From Putridiphycobacter sp965230485 (lineage in GTDB: Bacteria; Bacteroidota; Bacteroidia; Flavobacteriales_D; Crocinitomicaceae): a DNA stretch of 64,000 nucleotides. Shown one piece after another: positions 1 to 11,055 of this stretch; within the stretch, counting starts at the first letter, position 1, and each line of letters opens with the position of its first letter. Under the pieces are notes generated by a model. It worked only from the letters and a program-made list of their open reading frames with translations, was not told the origin of the DNA and searched no databases. The position numbers and the translations under genes were made by a program. The stretch is taken from NCBI GenBank assembly GCA_965230485.1, contig CBDDLA010000001.1, forward strand, positions 1,178,001 to 1,242,000, read 5' to 3'.

Positions 1-288
1 ATTCTTTTTCCACATCCCTTCTTCGATATCATCTAACGGATAATATAATGGATGATTAAACTTTTCTCTCAAATCAATCACTTGCCAGACTTTCTTACTC
101 CAAACAACGTCAGCTTCCCTTACATATTCATAAGGTACTACTTTTTTAGTTGGAATATTAGATTCCATATAGACTCCATCCATAACACCTGGTGCAGGAT
201 AAGAAATTGGCCCTCTCACATCATCTCCTTGCGCAATTACTTGTACACCAAAAAGACAAATCACTAATAAAATACTTAATTTTTTCAT
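1..288 (-). CDS. gldN: GldN, gliding motility/T9SS protein (N-terminal part, cut by window edge)
   Basis: The first 96 residues are in the window, and the reading frame runs off base 1 without a stop. A signal peptide (MKKLSILLVICLFGVQVIAQ) is followed by the conserved GldN/PorN segment VREADVVWSKKVWQVIDLRE and HPLYYPL. GldN/PorN is a periplasmic partner of the lipoprotein GldK/PorK; together they form the ring of the type IX secretion machine under the outer membrane. It is the last visible gene of the porP-gldK-gldL-gldM-gldN operon, 20 bases after gldM. The start is the ATG at 288-286, just before the signal peptide. The rest of the gene lies outside the window. Confidence 0.93.
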   Translation of the reverse strand, partial: MKKLSILLVICLFGVQVIAQGDDVRGPISYPAPGVMDGVYMESNIPTKKVVPYEYVREADVVWSKKVWQVIDLREKFNHPLYYPLDDIEEGMWKKN

Positions 289-308
289 CACTCTCTACTT
301 TTTAATTA

Positions 309-2033
<1,725 letters not shown>

Positions 2034-2093
2034 TTTGTTTAACTAGTTTTAATGTGTTTATTACTAAATTAAAATAACTATTTCAAGAGACTA

Positions 2094-2927
2094 TTAATCT
2101 CTAGAAATTGTCATGGCTTTTAACATATTACCATAAACCTGGTTCAGATCAGTTAAGTTTTGAGAAAGCATAGCCATATTATCTTTATAACGCTTAGTAT
2201 CTTCTACTGAGTCGCTCAAATTAGACATCATTTCTATCACTTGACTTTGGAATTTATCGGTTGCTTCAAGATGAGCTGATGAACCCTTCAATTGTAATTC
2301 ATAAACACTGTTTAAAGCAGCTAAATTAGTTGATACTTTTTGCATTTGCTCTCCAAAAGAATTATCCTCAGAACCTGCAGTCAATCCTAAAATTGATTCT
2401 GAAGCTTTTTCATAAGTACCTGATAAAGACTTAACCTGACCACTAGCTTCTTCAAGGCTTGCCACATAATTATCGGTAGCTACAGCCGCGCCAGAAACAG
2501 CCTTTAACCCCTCTACGTTCTCGCTTAATGATCTTATACCACCTCCAAGGCGGTCCAGCAATTCAGCATCTATTTTGGCCTCCTCTAATAAATTATCGAA
2601 TTGTTCAGTAATACCCGTTGTGGATCCTCCAGACCCCATAGCACCACCAGAAACTCCTTTTTCTGAAATATATGCGTGAACATCAAATTCTTCGTCATGT
2701 GCAAGTGCCAATTCTGGGTAAACTAGTTCCCAATTTGGATCTTCGTGTAATGGTTCAAATGCAGAAAAGAAGAAAATTACAGCCTCTGTAGATAATCCAC
2801 CCACAAGCATGGCTCCCGCTCCAGGCCAGTGCATGATCTTAAACATTGCTCCGACAATTACAACTGCGGCACCAATACCATAGAGTTTCGCCATAAAATT
2901 TTTCCACTTTTTACTTCCTGGTTTCAT
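2094..2927 (-). CDS. gldL: GldL, T9SS/gliding motor protein
   Basis: 277 residues. Two N-terminal membrane helices (about 12-32 and 38-56) carry the conserved HWPGAGAMLVGGLSTEAV segment. Lys30 and Glu48 sit where the F. johnsoniae GldL proton-path residues Lys27 and Glu49 are expected. The remainder is a cytoplasmic, helical, Ser/Ala/Glu-rich domain. With GldM it forms the inner-membrane motor that uses the proton gradient to drive type IX secretion and gliding. The gene is flanked by gldK (47 bases upstream) and gldM (60 bases downstream) in the usual K-L-M-N order. Confidence 0.97.
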   Translation of the reverse strand: MKPGSKKWKNFMAKLYGIGAAVVIVGAMFKIMHWPGAGAMLVGGLSTEAVIFFFSAFEPLHEDPNWELVYPELALAHDEEFDVHAYISEKGVSGGAMGSGGSTTGITEQFDNLLEEAKIDAELLDRLGGGIRSLSENVEGLKAVSGAAVATDNYVASLEEASGQVKSLSGTYEKASESILGLTAGSEDNSFGEQMQKVSTNLAALNSVYELQLKGSSAHLEATDKFQSQVIEMMSNLSDSVEDTKRYKDNMAMLSQNLTDLNQVYGNMLKAMTISRD

Positions 2928-2974
2928 AATTTTCCTTGTTTTAGTTTAACTTTTGTTTTTTGGTTATTTATTTA

Positions 2975-4591
2975 TTATAGTTCGATATCGGATCTCAGAC
3001 CATCTCCTCCTTCATTATCAAAATCTCTTCCACCTCTACCAATGTGAGTTTGAACACATCTGAAACCAATATAAGATTTTGTAGTATCTTGAAATTCATA
3101 AGTTCTTGTGCCATTTTGTAAGTAAAAACCGAAATCTTTCCATGACCCACCTCTAATCACTTTACGCTTTAATGTTGGTGGATCCCAATCTAAAGCAGTA
3201 TATCTATAATCAGTATTCATATCATTTGCGAATTCATATACTGATTCATCATAAGCTGTCTCCGTCCATTCTGCAACATTACCCGCCATACAATATAAAC
3301 CGTATCCATTTGGATTATATGAGAATGCCTTAACAGGATAAAACCCTCCATCATCAACATATCTACCTCTCATAGGTTTGAAATTTGCAAGCATACAGCC
3401 ATTAGAATTTCTAATGTAAGGGCCTCCCCAAGGATATGGGCTTTGTTTTAAATCACCTCTTGATGCATATTCCCATTCAGCCTCTGTTGGTAGTCTAAAA
3501 TCTTGAACCCAAGTCAATCCTTGAGCTGTAAGCCAATTATTTAATTTTTGAGTTCTCCAATGAGAAAATGCTTTTGCTTGCTTCCAAGTCACACCAACTA
3601 CAGGATAATTATCGTAAGCTATATGCCAAAAATACATATTAACCATAGGGTCGTTAAAAGAATATGTAAAGTCTCTTATCCAACATAATGTGTCAGGATA
3701 AACTCTAATTTGCTCTTCTATAATAAAGCGACCTCTATCACTATGACCTCTTATAGCATTATTTTCACCTTTGGTATTAAACCATCCCAAATCTTCATCC
3801 AAGCCAACAGGATCTCCCACAAAGTTTTTAGAAGGACTACTTAACTCACGGTGTTGAGGATTTAAAGATTTATTGGTTGGAACACCTTGTGAACCACCAC
3901 TAGATGGTTGGTATCCATTTCTTTTAATTGTTACTTCTCCCCTTTTAGCCGCCTCACGTAAATCTATCCAATAGTATTTGTAATTTAACTTTCTAACATC
4001 AATAGCTTTTTGTCTGTTCCATCTTTCGTTAGGTTTTAAATACATTTCAGACACCAATGGTAAAATTTGAAAGTCAGTAATACCTTTCATTTCCCAACTT
4101 AAGTTAAAGTTTTCTCTGAAATATGGATCCGCCTGATCAAACTCATCATCCCAAACCTTCCATTCTGACTCCTCTTCATTAAAGTATACATCTTCGTGTC
4201 TCAACATGTCACCAAGAGCCTGATCTGATATTTCCTCTTTAATAACTAATCCATCAACATTCAAGTTAGGTGCTTTTTCATACACCATTTCAATCATAAT
4301 TGAATCTTTTACCCACTCTACGAATTCACGGTATTCGTTATTAGTAATTTCTGTATTATCAATGTAAAAAGCGAAAATAGAAGCCACCTTTGCTCTTGAT
4401 TGATGCAAAAATGGAACATCTTCATCACCTTGCCCCATAGTAAAAGAACCATTAGGAACATATACCATACCATATGGAACGGTTGGATAAAACAACCTTC
4501 TTCCCTGCACACCTGTTAAGTCACCAGTTCCAGGATCACATCCCACTAGCACCAACATCATCATTATTATTCCAAAAAATATCTTTCTCAT
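2975..4591 (-). CDS. gldK: GldK, T9SS/gliding lipoprotein with FGE-sulfatase-like domain
   Basis: 538 residues with a lipoprotein signal (MRKIFFGIIMMMLVLVGC; lipobox LVGC, Cys18). The formylglycine-generating-enzyme/sulfatase-modifying-factor fold starts at about residue 40 with GMVYVPNGSFTMGQ and ends with GGSWKDF...GFRCV. GldK/PorK uses this fold structurally: it is an outer-membrane lipoprotein that makes the periplasmic T9SS ring with GldN/PorN. At 538 residues it is longer than the F. johnsoniae protein as I remember it (about 460); the region around residues 60-330 appears to hold the extra length. It is second in the operon, 91 bases after the PorP/SprF-like gene. Confidence 0.96.
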   Translation of the reverse strand: MRKIFFGIIMMMLVLVGCDPGTGDLTGVQGRRLFYPTVPYGMVYVPNGSFTMGQGDEDVPFLHQSRAKVASIFAFYIDNTEITNNEYREFVEWVKDSIMIEMVYEKAPNLNVDGLVIKEEISDQALGDMLRHEDVYFNEEESEWKVWDDEFDQADPYFRENFNLSWEMKGITDFQILPLVSEMYLKPNERWNRQKAIDVRKLNYKYYWIDLREAAKRGEVTIKRNGYQPSSGGSQGVPTNKSLNPQHRELSSPSKNFVGDPVGLDEDLGWFNTKGENNAIRGHSDRGRFIIEEQIRVYPDTLCWIRDFTYSFNDPMVNMYFWHIAYDNYPVVGVTWKQAKAFSHWRTQKLNNWLTAQGLTWVQDFRLPTEAEWEYASRGDLKQSPYPWGGPYIRNSNGCMLANFKPMRGRYVDDGGFYPVKAFSYNPNGYGLYCMAGNVAEWTETAYDESVYEFANDMNTDYRYTALDWDPPTLKRKVIRGGSWKDFGFYLQNGTRTYEFQDTTKSYIGFRCVQTHIGRGGRDFDNEGGDGLRSDIEL

Positions 4592-4682
4592 GTTACCAAT
4601 TTTATTTCGACTATCTATATAAGGGTTGGTTTTATATTGTATAAACGAAACTTTAGTTTTTTAGTTACAGTTTAATTAAAGC

Positions 4683-5693
4683 TTATTGTAAAATAAACGG
4701 ATTACCGTACCTTGCAACGGCTGGATCAACAGGGAAAATACAGTAATTTGCCCAGAACTCAAGTGTACCATTACTCACATTATTATAAGCTACTGTATTA
4801 ATATCGTATGCTACTCCAATATTTAAAACATCAGCATCACCACCTAAAGATCCTAAATTACTTTTGTTTGGGACACTTTTAGGTGTAATATCTAATCCCA
4901 TTCCTGCCAATATTGAAAATGCATCTCTAGTTCTCCATGCAACACCTGCATAAACACTTTGCTGAGGCAATAATTGGTAATCTGCAATTAAAGTAAATTC
5001 TGGACTAGTTGTTACTAAGTCAGATATCACTAAAAATGATGGTTTCAAAGTAAGATCAGACCCTAAAGCGTTCCACATAGAATATCCAATATTTAATCCA
5101 CCGGTAGCATAATACTGACGATTCTTAACGAATGTGATTTTATCAAAAGTAGGTTGCGCTAAATGTGTTGTTGAAACACCTAAATAGTAGTTTTCATTGA
5201 TATCTCTCCAGAATATACCAGCATTTAAATCCAATTTAGTCTGTGTCTCCGCACCTGGCAAATTTACATCTTTGCTAGCATCAGGCCCCGTATCAGGTGC
5301 AATCCAATTTGGAATAAAACCACCGTTAATGATACCTACACCTAGACCTAAGCTTAAATAACCCGCACCAACTATTTCAAAATATTTAGCAGCAGTCACT
5401 TTGAAATCATTCTCAATAAATTGACCAGCATTGTCATTCATAAATGAAATACCAACTCCCATACTCAATTTCTCAATATTACCCTGAGCGTTAAATAAAA
5501 ATGTTTCTGGAGCGCCTCTAAAACCTAGCCATTGGTTTCTGTACAAAACTGTCCCGCAAAACCCCTTAAAACCAGTTGCAGCTGGATTAAAAGAAATTTG
5601 ATCTGACATGTAATGGGTGAAATTCTTATCACTTTGTCCATACGACAAGCTAACAGCTAATAAACAAGCACTTAAAAGTAGACTCTTCTTCAT
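4683..5693 (-). CDS. PorP/SprF-family type IX secretion outer-membrane protein
   Basis: 336 residues. I chose the ATG at 5693 because it begins a normal signal peptide (MKKSLLLSACLLAVSLSYGQ); an upstream in-frame start would add 11 residues with no signal character. The mature start (FTHYMSDQISFNPAATGFKG, then LYRNQWLGFRGAP) is the PorP/SprF signature, followed by an outer-membrane beta-barrel. Family members tether surface proteins: PorP lies in the Por secretion operon, and SprF is needed for secretion of SprB-type adhesins with type B C-terminal domains. It leads the gldKLMN operon, as porP does in P. gingivalis. Several paralogues usually occur per genome, so I give no gene symbol. Confidence 0.93.
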   Translation of the reverse strand: MKKSLLLSACLLAVSLSYGQSDKNFTHYMSDQISFNPAATGFKGFCGTVLYRNQWLGFRGAPETFLFNAQGNIEKLSMGVGISFMNDNAGQFIENDFKVTAAKYFEIVGAGYLSLGLGVGIINGGFIPNWIAPDTGPDASKDVNLPGAETQTKLDLNAGIFWRDINENYYLGVSTTHLAQPTFDKITFVKNRQYYATGGLNIGYSMWNALGSDLTLKPSFLVISDLVTTSPEFTLIADYQLLPQQSVYAGVAWRTRDAFSILAGMGLDITPKSVPNKSNLGSLGGDADVLNIGVAYDINTVAYNNVSNGTLEFWANYCIFPVDPAVARYGNPFILQ

Positions 5694-5733
5694 AAAAAAA
5701 ACTTTTGGGCACGAAAAACAGTTCATGCGGTGG

Positions 5734-5741
5734 CTAAAGTA
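5734..5741 (-). promoter_or_regulatory. possible -7 promoter box of the T9SS operon
   Basis: On the minus strand the bases read TACTTTAG, a near match to the Bacteroidota -7 consensus TAnnTTTG. It lies about 40 bases before the PorP/SprF-like start codon, a sensible leader length. I could not find a convincing -33 box, so this is a weak call. Confidence 0.3.
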
Positions 5742-5807
5742 AATATATTTTTTTAAAAATACGACTTTTTTTTTCAGAAATCTACGATTTTTTAACTTGA
5801 AAATTTG

Positions 5808-6959
5808 TCATATCAATTTTTGATAGGTTTTCCACCAAAGTGAAGGCATTTCATTTCTCAAGGCATCTTGATAAACTTCATAGGTACAAGGAACTAATAA
5901 ATGTCGTTGGAATTTTGACATATCACTATTGGGGTATGGTATTTCAATCCACCAACGTCCCGACTTATCACTTTTGTAAAAAAGAATTTCATCTTTAAAG
6001 TCATCAATATTGACTCTATATTTTATATAGTTCTTCTTTCCACAAACCGGGTAATCTCCCTTCCTTTGGTTAAAACCTTCAATAAAATACCAAATCATTT
6101 GAGCAACAAGGTTTGCAGATGTCATGTCATTTCCAGTTGAATTAAAATTAAAAATACCACAGGCCGACAATTTATCACTAATACCTGCATAACGCATTAT
6201 CCTACATGCATCCTCACCATAGAACCCATGTGGGGAGTAATTAGAATTGTTGGGATAATCAGATGCGCGAATCGAATTTAAATCGAATGATATTATGTCT
6301 GAATTTCTTGCGATAGGTTCAACTATTGTTGAATCAGTATAATATTCCCCTAGACGGTGAACATCAAAAAACATTTTTGTTAACAGCTCAGTTTCATCTG
6401 CATTAACATAATAGGATTGATAACCTATATTGGCATAGTTGAATAAATAATTGGGTTTGTGAAGAATTATTTTATCGAGCCAACCATCTGCATTCACTAT
6501 CTCATCCGGGTCACCTAAATCAAAATGTGAATCTATAGATAAAAAGTTAACTGTTTGCTCAAGCTTTTCATATGCCTGATAAATAGCAAAGGTTAAATCT
6601 TGAGATCCTCCGACAACTATTGGAAAAACCTCTCCCTTTACAAGCTCAAAAATCACTTCTCTAAGCGCTGAATATGTGTCTTCTGGTTTTTTCCCAGGTT
6701 CAATTTCACCAAGGTTGTATATTTTACTATTCCAATCGCCCTTTTGCAATTTATTTAGGCTAGAAACAATCTGTTCAAAAGCACCCTTGCTAAAATTGAT
6801 ATTGCTTTGTCTGTACTCAGATACAAAAATAAGCGCAATAGATTTTTTTTCAAAAACCAATTCATCAGAATCCAACATTTGAATGTGCGAACCTAGTTCA
6901 GAACTAAGTGTTGACTTTGGTATATTAAATGGCTTGAAATAAATAGAAATGTCTTTCAT
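5808..6959 (-). CDS. arginase/formimidoylglutamase-fold protein with altered metal ligands
   Basis: 383 residues, with the ureohydrolase fold motifs in order: VGGSQD (117-121), SIDSHFD (141-147) and SFDLNS (224-229). True arginases and formimidoylglutamases carry GGxH, DxHxD and DxD, which together bind two Mn ions. Here the first His is Gln120 and the second Asp of the last motif is Asn228, while Asp143, His145, Asp147 and Asp226 remain. Hydrolase activity is therefore doubtful, and a binding or regulatory role is possible (inference). The extra C-terminal part (WWIEIPYPNSD...) is unlike classical arginases. It lies behind the T9SS operon on the same strand, 114 bases upstream of its first gene, and after topA; I recall this neighbourhood in other Flavobacteriia. 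Confidence 0.82.
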   Translation of the reverse strand: MKDISIYFKPFNIPKSTLSSELGSHIQMLDSDELVFEKKSIALIFVSEYRQSNINFSKGAFEQIVSSLNKLQKGDWNSKIYNLGEIEPGKKPEDTYSALREVIFELVKGEVFPIVVGGSQDLTFAIYQAYEKLEQTVNFLSIDSHFDLGDPDEIVNADGWLDKIILHKPNYLFNYANIGYQSYYVNADETELLTKMFFDVHRLGEYYTDSTIVEPIARNSDIISFDLNSIRASDYPNNSNYSPHGFYGEDACRIMRYAGISDKLSACGIFNFNSTGNDMTSANLVAQMIWYFIEGFNQRKGDYPVCGKKNYIKYRVNIDDFKDEILFYKSDKSGRWWIEIPYPNSDMSKFQRHLLVPCTYEVYQDALRNEMPSLWWKTYQKLI

Positions 6960-7053
6960 AGCATGAATCGCGTTTACAAATATAATTTCAATACACTATA
7001 CCGTTTGCTAAACAAATGCCAAACATGTTAACATTCATATTTTAAAAAGCGCT

Positions 7054-9417
7054 CTATTTCTTTTTGGTGGTTGCTTTTTTCTTAGCTGTCGATTTCTTTT
7101 TAGAGGCTGAGGCTGTCTTAGCCCCTCTACTCTTTTTGGCAGGCTGATTTTCTGAAATAGTCACACATTCATCATAAGTCAAATCAATTGGCTCCACATC
7201 TTTAGGTAATTTAAAGTTGTTTTTTCCTATTTTAAGGTATGGGCCATAGCGACCAATCAAAAGCTGCATAGTTTCATCCTCAGGAAAAGTTTTAATTAAT
7301 TTTTTTGCATCATCTTCTCTTTTGGCAATTATTAATTCAATGGCACGATTTAAATCAACCGAATCAATGGTATCACCATCCTTTTCCTTGATAGAAACAA
7401 ATTTAGAGTTATGCTGAACGTAAGGACCAAACCTACCAACATTTACTTTTACATCTTTATCTTCAAATTGTCCCAAAGTTTTTGGGAATTTAAATAATTC
7501 CAATGCCTCATCCAATGTGATGGAATGAATATTTTGAGTTGGACGTAATGATGCAAATCTAGGTTTTTCTTCATCATCAGCATGTCCAATTTGTATCATA
7601 GGTCCAAAACGACCAATTCTTGATATGACTTGCTTTCCTGATTTAGGGTCAATACCTAGCTGCCTCTCCCCTGAAGCTCTTTCGGCATTTTCAAGTGTAT
7701 CTTCTACACTTTGGTGAAACGGAGTGTAGAATTTTTTTAACATTTCAGTCCATTTTTTCAAACCTTTCGCAATATCATCAAACTCCTCCTCAACACTAGC
7801 TGTAAAGCTATATTCCATTATTCTTGCAAAATTTTCCAACAAAAAGTCAGTGACTACACGTCCAATGTCTGTTGGTACCAGTTTTCCTTTTTGACTGCCT
7901 GTTCTTTCAGTCAGTACATTTGAGGAAATCTTTTCATTTTCTAATGTTAATTGCTCATATTTTCTTTCATCTCCTTCATGGAACCCGCGTTCAACGTACC
8001 CTCTTTTTTGAATGGTAGAAATAGTCGGCGCATAAGTAGATGGTCTGCCAATACCAAGCTCTTCTAATTTTTTTACCAAACTAGCCTCAACAAACCTTGA
8101 AGGTGGCCTTGTAAAGCGTTCTGTTGCGGTAATGGAATCTTTAGAGAGCAAATCTCCTGGATTAATTTCTGGTAATAGCCCATCAACTTCTTCCTCTTCA
8201 TCATCTATTTTAGATTCTAAGTACACCTTAAGAAACCCCTCAAATTTAATGATTTCTCCTTTCGCTTGAAATACATAATTTTGGGGAGCATCAATACTGA
8301 TTGTAGTCCTCTCTAATTGAGCATCACTCATCTGCGAAGCAATAGATCGTCTCCAGATCAATTGGTACAATTTTTCTTCATCTGACTCTCCTTTAATATG
8401 GTGCACTGAAAAGTCAGTCGGCCGAATGGCTTCATGCGCCTCTTGAGCTCCAGTTGATTTGTTCTTATATTTTCTGACCTTAACAAAATCTTCTCCATAA
8501 GATTTTGTTATAGCTGATATCGCGCCATCTATTGCTGTTTGGGAAAGATTTACAGAGTCCGTTCTCATGTATGTAATCCGACCAGCTTCATATAAGCGTT
8601 GCGCTACAGACATGGTTCTCGAAACCGAGAAACCATACTTTAAGCTAGCCTCTTGTTGCAACGTAGAAGTTGTAAACGGTGCAGTCGGTGATTTTTTCGC
8701 AGGTTTTTTAGTAACATCAGCAATACTAAATTCAGAAGCCTTACAAGCTGCTAAAAATGACTCAGCCTTTGCTTTATTCTCAAGTGTTTTGTTAAGTTTA
8801 GCCTTAAGCTTAGTATTACCAACATTAAAAATGGCATCTGCATTAAAATAATTACTTGATTCAAAAGCTTCTATTTCTTTCTCTCTCTCAACTATTAATC
8901 TTACGGCAACAGATTGAACACGACCAGCAGACAAAGAGGGTTTTACTTTTCTCCACAATACTGGTGACAACTCAAAACCAACAAGTCTATCTAATACTCT
9001 CCTAGCTTGCTGTGCGTCTACCAAATCATCATCAATTTTCCTTGGATTTTCAATAGCTCCTGCAACCGCAGTCTTTGTTATTTCATTAAACGTAATCCTT
9101 TTGTAATCAGAATCCTTTAAGCCTAATGTTTCCTTTAAATGCCACGAAATGGCCTCACCTTCACGATCCTCATCCGTAGCTAACCAAACAACTTCTGCAT
9201 TTTTGGCAAGTTTTTTTAATTCTGAGACTATTTTTTTCTTGTCAGAAGAAACTTCGTAGTTAGGTAAAAAATCATTTTCTATATCGATTGCATTTTCTTT
9301 TTTGCCTAAATCACGGACGTGACCGTAACTCGACATAACTGTATAATCCTTACCTAAATAACCTTCAATTGTTTTTGCTTTTGCGGGTGACTCAACTATT
9401 ACTAAGTGTTTCGACAT
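7054..9417 (-). CDS. topA: DNA topoisomerase I
   Basis: 787 residues, type IA topoisomerase that relaxes negative supercoils. The Toprim domain is N-terminal (VIVESPAKAKTIEGYLG; acidic TDEDREGEA at 81-89). The active-site tyrosine is Tyr283 in GRITYMRTDSVNLS. The C-terminal part has no Cys4 zinc fingers. Instead it has repeated Toprim_C_rpt-type blocks (GRFGPMIQIG, GRFGPYVQH, GRYGPYLKIG) and a lysine-rich tail of alternating K, A, S and T, a common Bacteroidota arrangement. It is transcribed from the region divergent to miaB and precedes the arginase-like gene by 94 bases. Confidence 0.97.
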   Translation of the reverse strand: MSKHLVIVESPAKAKTIEGYLGKDYTVMSSYGHVRDLGKKENAIDIENDFLPNYEVSSDKKKIVSELKKLAKNAEVVWLATDEDREGEAISWHLKETLGLKDSDYKRITFNEITKTAVAGAIENPRKIDDDLVDAQQARRVLDRLVGFELSPVLWRKVKPSLSAGRVQSVAVRLIVEREKEIEAFESSNYFNADAIFNVGNTKLKAKLNKTLENKAKAESFLAACKASEFSIADVTKKPAKKSPTAPFTTSTLQQEASLKYGFSVSRTMSVAQRLYEAGRITYMRTDSVNLSQTAIDGAISAITKSYGEDFVKVRKYKNKSTGAQEAHEAIRPTDFSVHHIKGESDEEKLYQLIWRRSIASQMSDAQLERTTISIDAPQNYVFQAKGEIIKFEGFLKVYLESKIDDEEEEVDGLLPEINPGDLLSKDSITATERFTRPPSRFVEASLVKKLEELGIGRPSTYAPTISTIQKRGYVERGFHEGDERKYEQLTLENEKISSNVLTERTGSQKGKLVPTDIGRVVTDFLLENFARIMEYSFTASVEEEFDDIAKGLKKWTEMLKKFYTPFHQSVEDTLENAERASGERQLGIDPKSGKQVISRIGRFGPMIQIGHADDEEKPRFASLRPTQNIHSITLDEALELFKFPKTLGQFEDKDVKVNVGRFGPYVQHNSKFVSIKEKDGDTIDSVDLNRAIELIIAKREDDAKKLIKTFPEDETMQLLIGRYGPYLKIGKNNFKLPKDVEPIDLTYDECVTISENQPAKKSRGAKTASASKKKSTAKKKATTKKK

Positions 9418-9456
9418 AATTTATCTTTATCAATTCAATTACGAATTTTCAGGGGA

Positions 9457-9464
9457 CAAAGTTA
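9457..9464 (-). promoter_or_regulatory. -7 promoter box for topA
   Basis: The minus strand reads TAACTTTG, an exact match to the Bacteroidota -7 consensus TAnnTTTG, 39 bases before the topA ATG. The -33 region has no clear TTG at the expected distance, so the call rests on the -7 box and position. Confidence 0.5.
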
Positions 9465-9568
9465 TAAAAGGTATTTGGATAAATCTAATTTTTATTCGAA
9501 CCAAGCGCTTATTTCAAAGGATTATTATAAATAATAATATTTTTTTAAATTTTAAGAAAAATAGCAGC

Positions 9569-9606
9569 CTGTCATATTGGCAGAAAACATTATATCTTTA
9601 ACTTTG
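9569..9606 (+). promoter_or_regulatory. miaB operon promoter with overlapping inverted repeat
   Basis: A -33 TTG at 9577-9579 is followed after 19 bases by TAACTTTG at 9599-9606, an exact Bacteroidota-type -7 box, which would start RNA about 12-15 bases before the miaB ATG. The -33 element lies inside an imperfect inverted repeat, CTGTCA-TAT-TGGCAG (9569-9583), a likely operator by position. Similar TGTCA/TGGCA repeats recur before groES. Confidence 0.6.
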
Positions 9607-9624
9607 CAGTAGATTTTTAAGAAA

Positions 9625-11052
9625 ATGACAGAACCTATTCAACTTGAGAAGACAATTGACGAATCAAAGCAGGGTGAAGCTTTAATGATGGCCTCTAACA
9701 ACACCGGTAAGAAACTTTATCTGGAAAGTTACGGTTGCCAAATGAACTTTTCTGATAGCGAAATTGTTGCTTCAATTCTTATCGACCAAGGCTTTTCAAC
9801 AACTAATGATTCTTCAAATGCTGATGTCATATTGATGAATACTTGTTCTATTCGTGAAAATGCGGAAACCAGGGTGCGCAATAAGCTGAGTCAGTACCAA
9901 AAGCAAAAAAGAAATAATCCCAAACTAATTATAGGAATTCTGGGTTGCATGGCTGAAAGACTTAAAAAAGATCTTTTAGAAGAAGAAAAATTAGTTGACT
10001 TAGTAGCAGGACCAGATGCTTACAGAGATTTGCCTGTGCTAATTCAAGAAGTTGAAAGTGGGCAAAAAGCGGTTAACGTTCTGCTCTCAAGAGAAGAAAC
10101 GTATGCAGATATCTCACCAGTAAGACTTGGCTCAGGCGGAGTGACAGCCTTTATTTCAATTATGAGGGGATGTGACAATATGTGCTCATTTTGTGTTGTT
10201 CCGTTTACCAGAGGTAGAGAAAGAAGCCGAAATCCTGAAACCATTGTTCAAGAAGCCACTGATTTATTTAAAAATGGATACAGAGAGGTAACACTATTGG
10301 GTCAAAATGTTGATAGCTACAGGTGGAATATTACCAAAAAGAATGAAATTATTGATGTTGAAAAACCGACTGTTAATTTCGCTCAATTACTAGAAAAAGT
10401 GGCCCAGGTTAACCCTAATTTACGAGTCAGGTTTTCAACCTCTCACCCAAAAGACATGACTGATGAGGTTTTACATACCATGGCTAAATATGAAAACATA
10501 TGTAAGTACATTCATCTACCTGTGCAATCTGGCAACTCTGATGTCTTAAAAAGAATGAATCGCGGTTACACAAGGGAGTGGTATCTTAATCGAATTGATG
10601 CTATTAATCGAATAATGCCTGATTGTGCCATTTCTACGGATATCATCACAGGATTTTGTGGAGAAACAGAGTTAGAGTTTGAAGATACAGTTTCATTAAT
10701 TAAAGAAGTTGAGTATAATTTCTCATATATGTTCTTTTATTCGGAAAGACCTAAGACACTTGCCGAGCGTAAGTTTGAAGATGATGTTCCCTTAGCTGTG
10801 AAAAAAGAAAGATTACAAAAAGTAATTGATTTACAACATCAGCTCTCTCTAAAGAGTAATGAAAAAGATATAGGAAAAACATTCAAAGTATTAATTGAAG
10901 GTCTATCAAAAAGATCAGAAAGTGACGCCTATGGAAGAAATTCGCAATATGTGACCTGCATTTTTCCAAAAGGTGACAAAAATATTGGTGATTACGTAGA
11001 TGTTAAAATTCACGATTGTACAACCACGACCTTAATCGGAAAAATTATTTGA
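9625..11052 (+). CDS. miaB: tRNA-2-methylthio-N6-dimethylallyladenosine synthase MiaB
   Basis: 475 residues. This radical-SAM methylthiotransferase adds the methylthio group to i6A37 of tRNAs reading UNN codons. The N-terminal UPF0004 domain has cluster cysteines Cys38 (ESYGCQMN), Cys74 and Cys108. The radical-SAM CxxxCxxC motif is Cys183/187/190 (RGCDNMCSFC), and a TRAM domain is C-terminal. The ATG at 9625 is preferred to the Met pair at residues 21-22 because IDESKQGEAL is conserved in flavobacterial MiaB. It heads an operon; the next start is only 3 bases beyond its stop. Confidence 0.97.
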   Translation: MTEPIQLEKTIDESKQGEALMMASNNTGKKLYLESYGCQMNFSDSEIVASILIDQGFSTTNDSSNADVILMNTCSIRENAETRVRNKLSQYQKQKRNNPKLIIGILGCMAERLKKDLLEEEKLVDLVAGPDAYRDLPVLIQEVESGQKAVNVLLSREETYADISPVRLGSGGVTAFISIMRGCDNMCSFCVVPFTRGRERSRNPETIVQEATDLFKNGYREVTLLGQNVDSYRWNITKKNEIIDVEKPTVNFAQLLEKVAQVNPNLRVRFSTSHPKDMTDEVLHTMAKYENICKYIHLPVQSGNSDVLKRMNRGYTREWYLNRIDAINRIMPDCAISTDIITGFCGETELEFEDTVSLIKEVEYNFSYMFFYSERPKTLAERKFEDDVPLAVKKERLQKVIDLQHQLSLKSNEKDIGKTFKVLIEGLSKRSESDAYGRNSQYVTCIFPKGDKNIGDYVDVKIHDCTTTTLIGKII

Positions 11053-11055
11053 TAA

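Noticed and set aside
52..267. Open frame on the plus strand inside the gldN region
   Set aside because: The minus-strand frame encodes a clear GldN start with signal peptide and conserved motifs; the plus-strand frame has no family signal.
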